Position numbers and translations under genes: made by a program. 64,000 nt of DNA from Lachnospiraceae bacterium (GTDB lineage Bacteria; Bacillota; Clostridia; Lachnospirales; Lachnospiraceae): positions 25,251 through 89,250 of the forward strand of contig JAQUVX010000018.1 of the NCBI GenBank assembly GCA_028693165.1, read 5' to 3'. Below the pieces are notes generated by a model. That model was not told where the DNA came from. It saw only the letters and a list, made by a program, of their open reading frames with translations, and did not search any database. This document shows positions 9,027 to 18,403 of this stretch, in pieces. Positions within the stretch are counted from its first letter, which is position 1. The number at the start of each line of letters is the position of its first letter.

Positions 9027-9611
9027 ATGGCAGAACAGATTCGGGATTTAATACATAATTATCCTTGGATTCTTGTAGTGCTGGCGGCAGCGCTGTTTTT
9101 GGGAATCGGCATTGCGGCGGCAGTGGTATTGCTGATGAGAATGCATGAAAAGAAAATGAGCAAACCGTTTGAGGTGATCGATGTACCGAAAAGACCCGAG
9201 CAGGAGGCTGTAAAGCCACAGCCGTCAGCTATGCCCTATTCAGATGATGATGATGATGATCTGACAAGGCGCCTGTTTGACTATCCGGAGATGGAGCTGA
9301 AGAGCTATCAGTTGGCGCTGCAGGATCTGCAGTTTCCGGGGCAGGTGTATCGAACCAACGTAAATGACAGAATTACGATCGGCAGAAAAGAGCAGTGTGT
9401 GATATGCATTCCGAACAACACCTTGTCCGGTGAACACTGTGAAATCGTATTGAAGAATGGAAGGCTGTGTCTTCATGATCTGAATTCCACGAATGGAACC
9501 TTTGTGAATGGAAATCCGAACCGGATTTCGGAAGTAATGCTGGAATCCGGGGACATCATCGAGATGGGATCTATGAAGCTGCGGGTACAGGTGTCGGTAA
9601 TTAAATTATAA
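9027..9611 (+). CDS. Single-pass membrane FHA protein
   Basis: This 194-residue protein has one N-terminal transmembrane helix (about 13-37), a linker with six consecutive aspartates (near 73-78) and a canonical C-terminal FHA domain (ITIGRKEQC near 113, LSGEHCEI, NSTNGTFVNG). All phosphothreonine-contact positions are retained. It begins ATG 9027 shortly after the wall-binding gene and is followed 11 bp later by another membrane FHA-like gene. It probably docks a phosphorylated T7SS component at the membrane. The client is unknown. Confidence 0.8.
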   Translation: MAEQIRDLIHNYPWILVVLAAALFLGIGIAAAVVLLMRMHEKKMSKPFEVIDVPKRPEQEAVKPQPSAMPYSDDDDDDLTRRLFDYPEMELKSYQLALQDLQFPGQVYRTNVNDRITIGRKEQCVICIPNNTLSGEHCEIVLKNGRLCLHDLNSTNGTFVNGNPNRISEVMLESGDIIEMGSMKLRVQVSVIKL

Positions 9612-9622
9612 CGGGGGTAATT

Positions 9623-10219
9623 ATGATCCATTTACTAAGGGGAAACTGGTATCTTGTGGTGGCTGCGGCTGTTGTTTTAGGAAGTCTCATACTTCTGAAC
9701 AGGTCAGTCCAGAAAAAGAAAAAAAGAGAAGAACAGTATGCTTACCGGGTGAAGGATCAGGTTTTGAATGAAGCATTAAAGAACAATCTGGGACGGCGCA
9801 ACGCATTCAATGCGTCGTCTCAGGCTGCCCCGCTGGAAGATGAGCTGAATGAGAAGCATGAGGATCAGATCCGCAAGGGGCAGATCGTACTGAAATTGAC
9901 TGTAACGGGAGCAAAAACACAGAATTATGTGGTGAATCCCGAGGAACATATACTGGTCGGTTCAGCGGAAGGGATGAACGATATTGTTCTGAAGGACAAA
10001 AATATCGCACAACAGCAGTGTGACATTTTTTTGCATGAGCATGGAGTCTATATCAGAAACCTGAATCTGAACTATTCGACCATTCTGAAGCGGAAAGGAA
10101 ACCAGATCCGCATAGAAGAAAAAGGAGTCCGAATTCTGAGCAGAGATCAGATTATATTGGGAAACTGTAAGATACAGGTTATGCTGATGGATTATGTCGG
10201 CAATATAATACCGGGTTAG
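9623..10219 (+). CDS. Membrane protein with degenerate FHA-like domain
   Basis: This 198-residue protein has an N-terminal transmembrane helix (about 8-24), a basic stretch (QKKKKREE) and a C-terminal beta-rich region aligned by eye with the FHA domain of its neighbour. The usual GR is GS (LVGSAEGMND), SxxH is replaced by IAQQQCDI and the STNG turn is NYSTIL. Phosphothreonine binding is therefore doubtful, and the domain may be structural, as for FHA-like modules in EssB/EssC-type proteins. It lies 11 bp before essC, a position fitting an EssC partner. Confidence 0.6.
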   Translation: MIHLLRGNWYLVVAAAVVLGSLILLNRSVQKKKKREEQYAYRVKDQVLNEALKNNLGRRNAFNASSQAAPLEDELNEKHEDQIRKGQIVLKLTVTGAKTQNYVVNPEEHILVGSAEGMNDIVLKDKNIAQQQCDIFLHEHGVYIRNLNLNYSTILKRKGNQIRIEEKGVRILSRDQIILGNCKIQVMLMDYVGNIIPG

Positions 10220-10230
10220 ACGGAGGGGTT

Positions 10231-13200
10231 ATGAGTACAATATTATCGATTTATACAAAATGGGCCTATAAGGAATATCAGCTTCCAGTCTCCATGAACG
10301 AGGATTATGATATCAGCATTTCAGCGGGAATGTTTCACCTGAGAGAGGATATGATCCTGCATCTGGAGGCGGTGAACGGGAAGTGGAAGCCGAAAGAGAG
10401 CAGACATTATGTACTGGCGAGAGCAAACGGCATGGCTTATGGGTATTTTCAGGCAGACGATGTGCTGACCCTGACAACGTATCAGGAAGAGCAGCTTTCC
10501 ATTATTGTTACCAGAACAGATACTACATTTCATGTGCTGAATAAATACGATATCTCTAAACTGAGTCAGATCTCAATCGGTTCTGCTATGGACAATGACA
10601 TCAGCTACAGGTTTTCCAATCTGGTGTCCAGAAAGCACGCACGGATCACGAAAAACGGCGAGACGTGGATGATACAGGATTTAAGTTCCAATGGTGTATT
10701 TGTCAACGAGGGGAAGATTGAAGCACCGACAGTTCTTAATCTGGGGGACTGTATTAATATTTACGGTCTTAAAATCATTTTTTTAGACGGAAAAGTGGCA
10801 GTCAGTGCCGTCAACCGTCAGGTAACTATTAGCAGCATGATTCTGCCGCTTCATGTGGTGAATCAGAAGGAAGAGCAGAAGAGACCGCAGCCGAAGAAAA
10901 ATCTGCGAAGGCGTCCGTATTTTCACCGTGCTCCTCGAAATATAGCACCGCTTGACTCCGAGCCGATTGAAATTGAGGCACCGCCGGCTCCCCGCATGAT
11001 GAGCCGGAAGCCCCTGTTCATGGTGATTGGACCATCGTTTACCATGGCCATCCCCATGCTGCTTGGCACAATGCTTGCCATTTACAGTTCCAGGGCGAAC
11101 GGCGCATCGGCAGGCGCTTTCATGTATACCGGCATCATTACAGCGGTCGGCTCTGCTGTCCTTGGAGTTTTCTGGGCACTGGTCAACATCCGGTATGAGA
11201 AGAAGACTACCATCGAAGATGAGAAAAAGCGTTTTGCAGCATATAGCGATTATCTGGTAAAGCGTGTAGAAGAGATAAAAGCCAAATACGAGCAGAGCAG
11301 AAAGAACCTTCTGGAGCAGTACCCGGAGACACAGACCTGCATCCGGTATGACCAGAATAATCCGGCTCTGTGGAGCAGAAACCGGGGACATGAGGATTTT
11401 CTGGTACATCGTCTGGGGCTGGGCAATCTGCCGTTCCAGATTCCGATTCAGATTCCTAAAGAAAAGTTTACCCTGTCGGATGATACGCTTGCCAAAAAGC
11501 CGGGCATCATTCAGAAGGAATATGAGATGCTTTACGATGTGCCGGTACGCGCCGATCTGACGGAATTTCCAATGATCGGACTGGCAGGAGGAGCCGGTAA
11601 GGCAGGGGCGATTGACATTATGCATATTTTGTCGGCGCAGATTGCGGCAAATAACTCCTACACGGATGTCAAACTGGTCTACATCTATAACGGAAAAATG
11701 AATGCCAGCGAATGGAACTTCGCAAAATGGCTTCCTCACGTATGGTCCGAGGACAAGAAGACACGGTATGTGGCTTCCTGTAAGGAAGAAGCCAGCGACG
11801 TATTTTACGAGCTGGTCAAGATTTTTCGTATGCGTTCTGAGGATGAGCAGAATAAGAAGAATCAGCTTCCGAAGCCATATTATATCATGTTCGTGTCAGA
11901 TGCATCGGTGCTTGACGGTGAGCTGATCACAAAATATGTGTGTGAAGGCCAGGCGTGTGTAGGTCTTACCACTCTGATCATGGCGGAAAGCTGCGACCAG
12001 CTGCCGAATCAGTGTGATTATGTCATCGAAAAGGATGATGATTTCCAGGGCTGCTATCAGCTGTCAGATGCAAAGCGGTGTCCGCTGCGGTTTGATGAGG
12101 TGACAGCTTCTGAACTGGAGAGCATGGCGAGACGCATCTCAGGAATCGAAGTGAAAGAGGTAGAGAAGGGCGGAGATATTCCGAACGCACTGACCTTCTT
12201 TGAAATGTTCCATGTGAACCGTCCGAGTGAACTGAAGGCGGAGGAGCGGTGGAGAAAAAACCGAAACTACGAGAACATGAAGGCTGAGGTTGGTGTGAAA
12301 GCCGGCGGAGAACTCTGCTACCTGGATGTTCATGAGAAATATCACGGGCCACACGGTCTGGTAGCAGGTACTACAGGCTCCGGTAAATCCGAGACACTTC
12401 AGACCTATATGCTGTCTCTGGCGCTGAACTTCAGTCCGGATGATATCAGCTTTTTTATCATCGACTACAAGGGAGGCGGTATGGCAAACCTTTTCAACGG
12501 CCTGCCGCATCTGATCGGACAGATTTCAAATCTTTCGGGAAACCAGGTACGAAGAGCCATGGTTTCTATCAAGAGTGAAAACAAGCGCAGACAGCGGGTA
12601 TTTAATGAGCACAACGTAAACAACATCAACCTGTACACGAAGCTGTATAAGAATGGTGAAGCAGCTGTACCGGTGCCGCATCTCTTCATTATTATTGATG
12701 AGTTTGCTGAGCTGAAGAGAGAAGAGTCAGAATTCATGAAAGAACTGATCAGCGTGGCACAGGTAGGACGAAGTCTTGGCGTGCACCTGATTCTGGCGAC
12801 ACAGAAACCGAGCGGTACGGTAGATGACAATATCTGGAGCAACTCGAAGTTCCGTCTTTGTCTGCGTGTCCAGGACCGTCAGGACAGTAATGATATGCTG
12901 CACAAGCCGGATGCGGCCTATATCACTCAGGCCGGACGCTGCTATCTGCAGGTCGGTAATGACGAGCTGTACGAGCTCTTCCAGTCCGGATACAGCGGCG
13001 CGGCCTATGATGAAAACGCAGATTCCTTCCAGTCAGGAATCGCATCGATGATCTCCATGACGGGTAAGGCGGCGCTGATCGGAAGCAATTTAAAGAGAAA
13101 GCAGCAGACAGAGCTTCGCCATACCTGGGTCTGCAACCTGATTCAGATCATGCAGCAGACGGCGGCAGACCGCGGACAGACCATGGAACAACTGGCAGAC

Positions 13201-15213
13201 AGCCCGGATGCATTAAAGGCAATCTATCAGAAGCTGGCATTTTTTGAGATTGATTATCAGGAGAGTGATTACAACTCAAGACGTCTGGAAGAACTGCTGC
13301 AGCTTTATATTGCCATGGCCCGGCTGGTCGGGCAGGAGGAAAAGCGATCCATAGACGAGGAGGTGCGCGAGCTTCTCAAATATGTGGATGAAAACAATGT
13401 GAAGCTGCCGGAACAGAAGGTAAAGACCCAGCTGGATGCTATGGTTGAATATCTGGCAAAAACTGCGAAGGAATTCGGCTATAATCATAAATTCCAGCTT
13501 TGGATGCCGCTTCTTCCGGTATCATTTCCGATCGAGAAGCTGGCTGGCTATTCGGAGCATATTTTTGATGGCCTCCAGTGGCCGGAGGCACAGGAGGAGT
13601 GGACCTTGGAAGTGCCGGTCGGTTTGTGTGATGACCCGGTAAGTCAGGCACAGATGCCGCTGGTCTTAAGCTTTTCCGAAGACGGACACCATGCGTTCTG
13701 CGGTATGATCGTAAGCGGTAAGAGCACGCTGCTTCAAACTTTGTTCTACGCGATGATCCACAAGTATTCACCAGATTATGTGAATTTATATGGAATTGAT
13801 TTCAGCAGCCATATGTTGTCTGCATTTGAATATGCGCCTCATGTGGGCGGCATCATCTATGAGGATGATGCGGAAAAGATGGACAAGTTCTTCCACATGA
13901 TCGAGGAGATGCTGGAGAGCAGAAAGAAGCTGTTCAAGGGTGGAAACTACAGCCAGTATGTGCGTGCTAACGGTGTGAAGACACCGGCAATCATCGTGGC
14001 AATCGATAACTACGCAAACTTCCGCGAGAAGACGGACAATCGGTATGAGGAAGTCATGATGCATCTGGCACATGACGGTGTGGGCTATGGCATTTTCCTT
14101 GCGATCACTGCAGGTGGTTTTGGTTCTACAGAGATTCAGACGAAGGTGGGAGACAACATTAAAACGGTGGTCTGCCTGCAGATGAATGATAAATTCCAGT
14201 ATGCAGATGCGATGCGTGTACCTCGCGTGGAAAATCTTCCGGAGGCTAATATCAAAGGCCGCGGACTGGCTTTGGTCGGTGAGCGTATTCTTGAGTTCCA
14301 GACGGCACTTCCGCTGGAGGCCGAGGATGATTACCAGAGAATGGAAAAAATTGAGGCAGAGTGCAGAAAGATGCAGGATGCATGGAAAGGACACCGCGCC
14401 CGTCAGATCCCGGTTATTCCGGAGAAGCCGATCTGGTCTGAATTTGAGACTTTGGCAGATGTTGAGGTCATGTTTGAGGATGACAGACATCTTCCGTTTG
14501 GATATGACATGGAGAGTGCGGCTGCCTATGGAATTGATTTGAGCAGAACCTTTTGCTATACCGTTTCTGGCCGCATGAGAACCGGAAAGACCAATGCGAT
14601 CAAAGCGCTGATTCACTCTGCACACAGAAAAGGCGGACATCTTGTTGTCATTGAGCACCAGAGCGATGAACTGCAGTCTGCGGCAGCAAAGGCAGGCGCA
14701 GAGTACATCAACAGCCAGACTCAGCAGGGGGAATTCTTCAAGAACCTGCTTGAGGTGGTCAAGGAGAGAAATCTACTGAAAAAGCGGCTTGTCAGTGAAG
14801 GAGCGGAAGAGGAGATTTACGAGAAGATGCAGGCGCAGGAGGCGTATCACATCTTCATCTCGGATATGGAGACCTTCATCAATTCTGTATATAAGCCGGA
14901 GGAAGGTGTCATCAATATTCGTCCGTTCTTAGAGAACCTTACGGAGAAGGGAAAGCAGCTTAACCTGTATTTCTATATCGGAATCAATCCGGATACGATC
15001 GCTTCGGTACTGGGACTCAGGGTTTATGAAAACATAGTGGGATACCGCACCGGTGTACACTTCGGCGGAAATGTATCCAACCTGCGCTATATGGATTTCA
15101 GCAATATGAGTTACACCGAGCAGGCGAAGACCTGTAAGGCAGGAATCGGTATGCTGCCGCTGGCAAATGAAGAGACTGTCAGCAAGGTAGTTGTACCGCT
15201 GGTAAAAGGGTGA
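10231..15213 (+). CDS. essC: T7SS motor ATPase EssC (FtsK/SpoIIIE family)
   Basis: At 1660 residues this is the defining gene of a Firmicutes T7SS. The N-terminus carries FHA-like modules (FHA motif VSRKHARI with LSSNGVFVNE near 130-150). Two transmembrane helices lie around 268-330, followed by three FtsK/SpoIIIE ATPase domains. All three have intact Walker A motifs: GTTGSGKS near 713, GMIVSGKS near 1158 and GRMRTGKT near 1447. Domain 1 has a clear Walker B (LFIIIDEFAEL). EssC pulls WXG100 and other substrates through the membrane. The gene follows two membrane FHA genes and precedes the LytTR gene by 6 bp. Homology is unmistakable; the order of the rest of the locus is not the Staphylococcus order. 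Confidence 0.95.
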   Translation: MSTILSIYTKWAYKEYQLPVSMNEDYDISISAGMFHLREDMILHLEAVNGKWKPKESRHYVLARANGMAYGYFQADDVLTLTTYQEEQLSIIVTRTDTTFHVLNKYDISKLSQISIGSAMDNDISYRFSNLVSRKHARITKNGETWMIQDLSSNGVFVNEGKIEAPTVLNLGDCINIYGLKIIFLDGKVAVSAVNRQVTISSMILPLHVVNQKEEQKRPQPKKNLRRRPYFHRAPRNIAPLDSEPIEIEAPPAPRMMSRKPLFMVIGPSFTMAIPMLLGTMLAIYSSRANGASAGAFMYTGIITAVGSAVLGVFWALVNIRYEKKTTIEDEKKRFAAYSDYLVKRVEEIKAKYEQSRKNLLEQYPETQTCIRYDQNNPALWSRNRGHEDFLVHRLGLGNLPFQIPIQIPKEKFTLSDDTLAKKPGIIQKEYEMLYDVPVRADLTEFPMIGLAGGAGKAGAIDIMHILSAQIAANNSYTDVKLVYIYNGKMNASEWNFAKWLPHVWSEDKKTRYVASCKEEASDVFYELVKIFRMRSEDEQNKKNQLPKPYYIMFVSDASVLDGELITKYVCEGQACVGLTTLIMAESCDQLPNQCDYVIEKDDDFQGCYQLSDAKRCPLRFDEVTASELESMARRISGIEVKEVEKGGDIPNALTFFEMFHVNRPSELKAEERWRKNRNYENMKAEVGVKAGGELCYLDVHEKYHGPHGLVAGTTGSGKSETLQTYMLSLALNFSPDDISFFIIDYKGGGMANLFNGLPHLIGQISNLSGNQVRRAMVSIKSENKRRQRVFNEHNVNNINLYTKLYKNGEAAVPVPHLFIIIDEFAELKREESEFMKELISVAQVGRSLGVHLILATQKPSGTVDDNIWSNSKFRLCLRVQDRQDSNDMLHKPDAAYITQAGRCYLQVGNDELYELFQSGYSGAAYDENADSFQSGIASMISMTGKAALIGSNLKRKQQTELRHTWVCNLIQIMQQTAADRGQTMEQLADSPDALKAIYQKLAFFEIDYQESDYNSRRLEELLQLYIAMARLVGQEEKRSIDEEVRELLKYVDENNVKLPEQKVKTQLDAMVEYLAKTAKEFGYNHKFQLWMPLLPVSFPIEKLAGYSEHIFDGLQWPEAQEEWTLEVPVGLCDDPVSQAQMPLVLSFSEDGHHAFCGMIVSGKSTLLQTLFYAMIHKYSPDYVNLYGIDFSSHMLSAFEYAPHVGGIIYEDDAEKMDKFFHMIEEMLESRKKLFKGGNYSQYVRANGVKTPAIIVAIDNYANFREKTDNRYEEVMMHLAHDGVGYGIFLAITAGGFGSTEIQTKVGDNIKTVVCLQMNDKFQYADAMRVPRVENLPEANIKGRGLALVGERILEFQTALPLEAEDDYQRMEKIEAECRKMQDAWKGHRARQIPVIPEKPIWSEFETLADVEVMFEDDRHLPFGYDMESAAAYGIDLSRTFCYTVSGRMRTGKTNAIKALIHSAHRKGGHLVVIEHQSDELQSAAAKAGAEYINSQTQQGEFFKNLLEVVKERNLLKKRLVSEGAEEEIYEKMQAQEAYHIFISDMETFINSVYKPEEGVINIRPFLENLTEKGKQLNLYFYIGINPDTIASVLGLRVYENIVGYRTGVHFGGNVSNLRYMDFSNMSYTEQAKTCKAGIGMLPLANEETVSKVVVPLVKG

Positions 15214-15219
15214 TAAGCT

Positions 15220-15930
15220 ATGGTTTCCATGATGATATATGATGCCCGTCAGCAGGAACATGAGATGATGAGAACAACGATCCGCAGAATGGCGGCACGC
15301 CTGTCTGACGAACAGTGGAAGCTGAGTTTTTTCGACAGGAAGGAATCGGTTGAGGATTTTCTGCGGGACAGTCCGCTTATGGATCTTGCGTGCTATGATG
15401 TGGCTTCCCCAGGTGGGATTGATTATCTGGAAAAGATGCGCAGTCAGTACCGGGACATACAGCTTTTGCTGATTGCAGAGCCCACCATGTCTCCGATGGA
15501 ATATATCCGGCCGACCATACTGGCATCGGCGCTGATCTTAAGACCGCTCTCGGAAGCGCAGCTATATGACTGTCTGGCAGATATCTGGGAAATGTGCCGA
15601 AAAAACAATTCGTCCGGGCAGGAGGAAAGACTGGTGATCGAAGCGAGAGAGGGGAAGACCTACGTCCCGTTTTCCAAAATCTACTATTTTGAAGCCAGAG
15701 AAAAAAAGATTTACGTAAGACTTAAAAATCAGGAACTGACGTTTTATGACACACTGGAAAATTTGTTGGAAAGACTTCCGGATACGTTTGTACGCTGCCA
15801 CCGAAGTTTCATTGTCTGTAAAAACAGGATTCATAGGGTGCTGCTGTCAAAAAACAGTATCGAACTGGAACAGGGTATGGAGATCCCTCTGTCGCGCAGT
15901 TACAAATCCGCTTTCAAGGAGATAGTATGA
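15220..15930 (+). CDS. LytTR-type response regulator in the T7SS operon
   Basis: This 236-residue protein has an N-terminal receiver-like domain (about 1-120) with a possible phosphoacceptor in ACYDVASPGG but loose conservation elsewhere. A LytTR DNA-binding domain (about 135-236) carries FSKIYYFEAREKKIYVRL and FVRCHRSFIVCKNRI. LytTR proteins bind direct repeats near promoters and usually control surface or secreted products. No histidine kinase is visible nearby, so the input could be the Ser/Thr kinase. It follows essC by 6 bp and overlaps the next gene by ATGA, so it is embedded in the secretion operon and could autoregulate it. Confidence 0.8.
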   Translation: MVSMMIYDARQQEHEMMRTTIRRMAARLSDEQWKLSFFDRKESVEDFLRDSPLMDLACYDVASPGGIDYLEKMRSQYRDIQLLLIAEPTMSPMEYIRPTILASALILRPLSEAQLYDCLADIWEMCRKNNSSGQEERLVIEAREGKTYVPFSKIYYFEAREKKIYVRLKNQELTFYDTLENLLERLPDTFVRCHRSFIVCKNRIHRVLLSKNSIELEQGMEIPLSRSYKSAFKEIV

Positions 15931-16658
15931 TTTATATTTTAGAACTGGCAGAATTTGAGATTCTGGCAGCGGCAAAGGGTATGACTTCCTACTATGGATT
16001 CCCTTCGGCTGAGGAGTATGACAGGCGGCAGGGCAGCTATGCGGTACATCGGATGCTGCAAAACGAAATCCTGAAGCAGGAGCAGGACAGCCTGGTTATT
16101 CAGCAGCCGATCGCCTCCTATATGGACAGAATCGTTAAGGCAGACCGCCTGCTGGTAATTGACCGGGGACAGTATCAGCAGCCGCGGCAGTGTATTTATT
16201 ATATGGAAGGATCGCCGGAAAACGATGCTGAAGCATGTATCTGCATGGAAAACAGCGCGGTGGATAAAAGCAGAGTATTTCTCAGTGCTATGAGTGTGGA
16301 AGAATTATTCCGCCAGATGCAGGATCTGGGGCAGATGCCGGTGCCGCATCTTAAGGAAGAATTGGGGGAGCTGGATTTTCCCGGACAGTGGGAGAAATAT
16401 CTGCCGGATACTCTGACAGAAAAGCTGAATCAGGGACTTCTGGCAGACTCAGAAGAACTGGTGGGTGAGACAGGAGTTCATGTGGTTGTCACGCTGAGAA
16501 ATAAGGCGGACGGAAATATGTCAAAGCGTATGGTTCTGGTGGACTCACCACTGGAATACGGAATGCTGCTTCAGACCGCAGGCAGAACAGAATGGAAGCG
16601 GTATGAGCCAGAGTATTTGATGAAAATGATAAGAAAATGGTGGAGGGGTGAGGTATGA
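15927..16658 (+). CDS. T7SS-associated protein, EspG-like chaperone candidate
   Basis: I do not recognise a named family with certainty. The 243-residue sequence has an N-terminal helix (LAEFEILAAAKGM), a helical segment (VHRMLQNEIL), then beta-rich stretches (ADRLLVIDRG, RQCIYYMEG) and a basic C-terminus. This pattern resembles EspG/DUF5081-like T7SS chaperones and weakly aligns with the protein at 19331 (shared GF and LLV(I/M)D positions). It overlaps the LytTR gene by ATGA at its start and esaB by ATGA at its end, so translation is probably coupled. The EspG-like assignment is inference from layout and needs a profile search. Confidence 0.5.
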   Translation: MIYILELAEFEILAAAKGMTSYYGFPSAEEYDRRQGSYAVHRMLQNEILKQEQDSLVIQQPIASYMDRIVKADRLLVIDRGQYQQPRQCIYYMEGSPENDAEACICMENSAVDKSRVFLSAMSVEELFRQMQDLGQMPVPHLKEELGELDFPGQWEKYLPDTLTEKLNQGLLADSEELVGETGVHVVVTLRNKADGNMSKRMVLVDSPLEYGMLLQTAGRTEWKRYEPEYLMKMIRKWWRGEV

Positions 16659-16903
16659 TACTGGTCGATATTTACGTTCCGGGAGTAAATCAGACATATG
16701 ATTTCAGTCTGGACGAGAACACGAAGATTTCCTTCCTTTTAGAAGAGGTCAGCGGCATGATCTGCCAGAAGGAACAGTGCAGCCTGACAGGAAATGTGAA
16801 GGAGCTGCTGCTGGTCAGTCGCGGGAAAAAGAAGATCTTAAATTCGGATCTGACGCTGGCAGATTACGGTATTACGCAGGGTGAACAGCTCATGCTGGTG
16901 TAG
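16655..16903 (+). CDS. esaB: EsaB/YukD ubiquitin-like T7SS protein
   Basis: This 82-residue protein has the YukD/EsaB beta-grasp pattern: an N-terminal beta hairpin (MILVDIYVPGVNQTYDFSL), a helix (ISFLLEEVSGMI) and a final strand with LADYGITQGEQLMLV, which is typical of ubiquitin-like folds. In Bacillus and Staphylococcus it is a cytosolic T7SS component that modulates assembly or effector expression. It starts by ATGA overlap with the preceding gene and is followed by the small ORF and WXG100-type genes. Length and position both fit the family. Confidence 0.85.
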   Translation: MILVDIYVPGVNQTYDFSLDENTKISFLLEEVSGMICQKEQCSLTGNVKELLLVSRGKKKILNSDLTLADYGITQGEQLMLV

Positions 16904-16907
16904 TCAA

Positions 16908-17024
16908 ATGGGAAAACTGGTTATTCAGCCTGACAATCTGGTCATTCGTCGGGAATTGGTCAAAAAGAAAAAACAATATGATAAACTGCAATCATCAGAA
17001 AGGAGAAGAGAATGTTCACAGTAG
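16908..17024 (+). CDS. Possible 38-residue basic protein
   Basis: A short ORF (MGKLVIQPDNLVIRRELV, then a lysine/arginine-rich tail) begins 5 bp after the esaB stop and overlaps the next gene by 13 bp. It has no strong RBS of its own but would be translationally coupled to esaB. It contains the RBS of the next gene. It may be a genuine small T7SS protein or merely an open intergenic stretch; only conservation would tell. Confidence 0.3.
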   Translation: MGKLVIQPDNLVIRRELVKKKKQYDKLQSSERRRECSQ

Positions 17025-17371
17025 TGATTCAGGCACTTACAGATTCCTCACAGGAACTGCAGCAGTGCATAAGGAGTCTGAATGGACAGATTCAGGAAGT
17101 GGAACACCTTATTTCCTCAATCAGACGGATATCAGATTTTGATGAAGTGATCCATTCCCTTCGCCGCCGTATGGAAGATATGAATACAGAGAGGCAGAAG
17201 CTGATCGATATGCTCACGACACTGAACCAGATCCAGCGGATGTATATGCAGTGCGAACGAAATATCACCGACTATGGAGATCATGTGCGGCAGGTTAATT
17301 ATTACCGAAGCATGGATGTGATTCATCTGGATTATGTGAAAAAGAGCATGAGCGGATACCACATCAGATAG
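17012..17371 (+). CDS. Stand-alone helical targeting-domain protein (YxxxE-type)
   Basis: This 119-residue, almost wholly helical protein lacks a WXG turn. Its last long helix reads QRMYMQCERNITDYG, which matches the N-terminal domains of two downstream effector candidates (HYRNAENNVKDYG at 20026, LYNQTEQKVREFG at 21444). All share an (I/V)..LR.(K/M) helix upstream and a Y-x-x-x-E secretion-type motif. Here no toxin domain follows, so it looks like the targeting domain alone. It is probably a secreted subunit or an adaptor pairing with WXG100 proteins. ATG 17012 follows AAAGGAGAAGAG. Confidence 0.65.
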   Translation: MFTVVIQALTDSSQELQQCIRSLNGQIQEVEHLISSIRRISDFDEVIHSLRRRMEDMNTERQKLIDMLTTLNQIQRMYMQCERNITDYGDHVRQVNYYRSMDVIHLDYVKKSMSGYHIR

Positions 17372-17382
17372 GAGAAGAGAAA

Positions 17383-17685
17383 ATGGCAGATATAATTGAA
17401 ATCAACATTGGGACGCTGGGAAATGACATTACCCAGATGGAAACAGAAATCAATGCCCTTCGTGATGGGATGAAAAAAACATTTGAGTCTGTCACCGAGC
17501 TGGATGCCATGTGGAGCGGACCGGCAAATGATGCATTTAATCAGGCATTCAGCGCAGACCATCAGGCCATGAATGAGATGTGCAGGATTCTGGACAGTCT
17601 GGTGGACTACATGGAAAATGCCAGAGATGAGTATCGCAGATGTGAAGCGGCTGTTTCGACGGAGATTGATACGATCCGTATATAG
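17383..17685 (+). CDS. WXG100 protein (WSG type)
   Basis: This 100-residue helical hairpin has the central Trp-Ser-Gly turn (LDAMWSGPANDAF) and a C-terminal YRRCE that fits the YxxxD/E export signal. WXG100 proteins are small T7SS substrates that dimerise and are needed for secretion. It closely resembles the protein at 18404 (shared M-W-x-G-x-A-N-D-A-F), suggesting duplication. It lies 11 bp after the targeting-domain protein and 12 bp before its probable partner at 17698. Confidence 0.9.
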   Translation: MADIIEINIGTLGNDITQMETEINALRDGMKKTFESVTELDAMWSGPANDAFNQAFSADHQAMNEMCRILDSLVDYMENARDEYRRCEAAVSTEIDTIRI

Positions 17686-17697
17686 GGAGGAAGGAAG

Positions 17698-18024
17698 ATG
17701 GGAATTACAGGAAGTGTAGAACTGCTTGTAACGCCGGAGGTCTTGAATCAGAAGGCAGCAGAAGTCGAGAAGAATGTTGCGAATATGAAGACAAGATTCG
17801 AGAACATGAAGAGGCTGGTGGAAAAAAGCAAAGGCTACTGGGTAGGAGAGGCGGGAGATCAGCATCGCCAGAACTACACTGATCAGATGGAAAATATCGA
17901 TATCGTGCTCCGTCGTCTGGGAGAGCATCCGGGAGATTTAAGAGTGATCGCTCAGACCTATTCGACGACCGAGCTGAGGATTGAAGAGACAATTATTCAG
18001 GCGCTTCCGGGCGATGTGTTGTAG
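17698..18024 (+). CDS. WXG100 protein (WVG type)
   Basis: This 108-residue protein has helix-turn-helix form with Trp-Val-Gly (KGYWVGEAGDQHR) and a C-terminal YSTTE export-type motif, ending QALPGDVL. Its start (MGITGSVELLVTPEVL) parallels that of the 18762 protein (MAMTGSLLVTPEKL), and their C-termini match too (QALPGDVL, QALSGNVL). It is therefore the second member of a duplicated WXG100 pair. The RBS GGGAGGAAGG precedes ATG 17698. It probably forms a heterodimer with the 17383 product, but that is inference. Confidence 0.9.
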   Translation: MGITGSVELLVTPEVLNQKAAEVEKNVANMKTRFENMKRLVEKSKGYWVGEAGDQHRQNYTDQMENIDIVLRRLGEHPGDLRVIAQTYSTTELRIEETIIQALPGDVL

Positions 18025-18042
18025 AGAGAGGAGGAATAGAGG

Positions 18043-18354
18043 ATGGCAAGGAGTCTGAGTGCAATCCGTATGGATTTCTCAAAGGCAAAGCGTCAGGCAG
18101 GTGAGCTGGAAACGGTGGCAGGAAACTTGAAAAACCTTTCCGAGAAAAAGCTGGAAGGGACGCTGAATGATCTGGCGGCTCACTGGACTGGAGACAATTC
18201 GGTCAAGTACATAGGCAAGGGGCAGCAGCTGGCGGGAAATATCAATAAGACTGCCAATGCGCTGGATGATGTGGCGCAGGCAATCCGGGATATTGCAGAG
18301 GTGATCTACGAGGCAGAGATGGAGGCATGGGAAAGAGCCCATGACCGTGACTAA
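18043..18354 (+). CDS. WXG100-family protein (WTG type), unpaired
   Basis: This 103-residue helical protein has Trp-Thr-Gly in the turn (LAAHWTGDNSVKYIG) and a C-terminal helix with YEAEMEAWERA, where YEAEM lacks an acidic residue at the exact +4 position. It therefore differs from the two WXG100 pairs that flank it. It may be a third substrate or a chaperone-like WXG protein. It starts 19 bp after the previous gene, with AGGAGGAATAGAGG just ahead. Confidence 0.85.
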   Translation: MARSLSAIRMDFSKAKRQAGELETVAGNLKNLSEKKLEGTLNDLAAHWTGDNSVKYIGKGQQLAGNINKTANALDDVAQAIRDIAEVIYEAEMEAWERAHDRD

Positions 18355-18403
18355 GTTAGTAATAAAATTTTAAATAAAAATTATTTCAAGGAGGATTTTC
18401 ATT

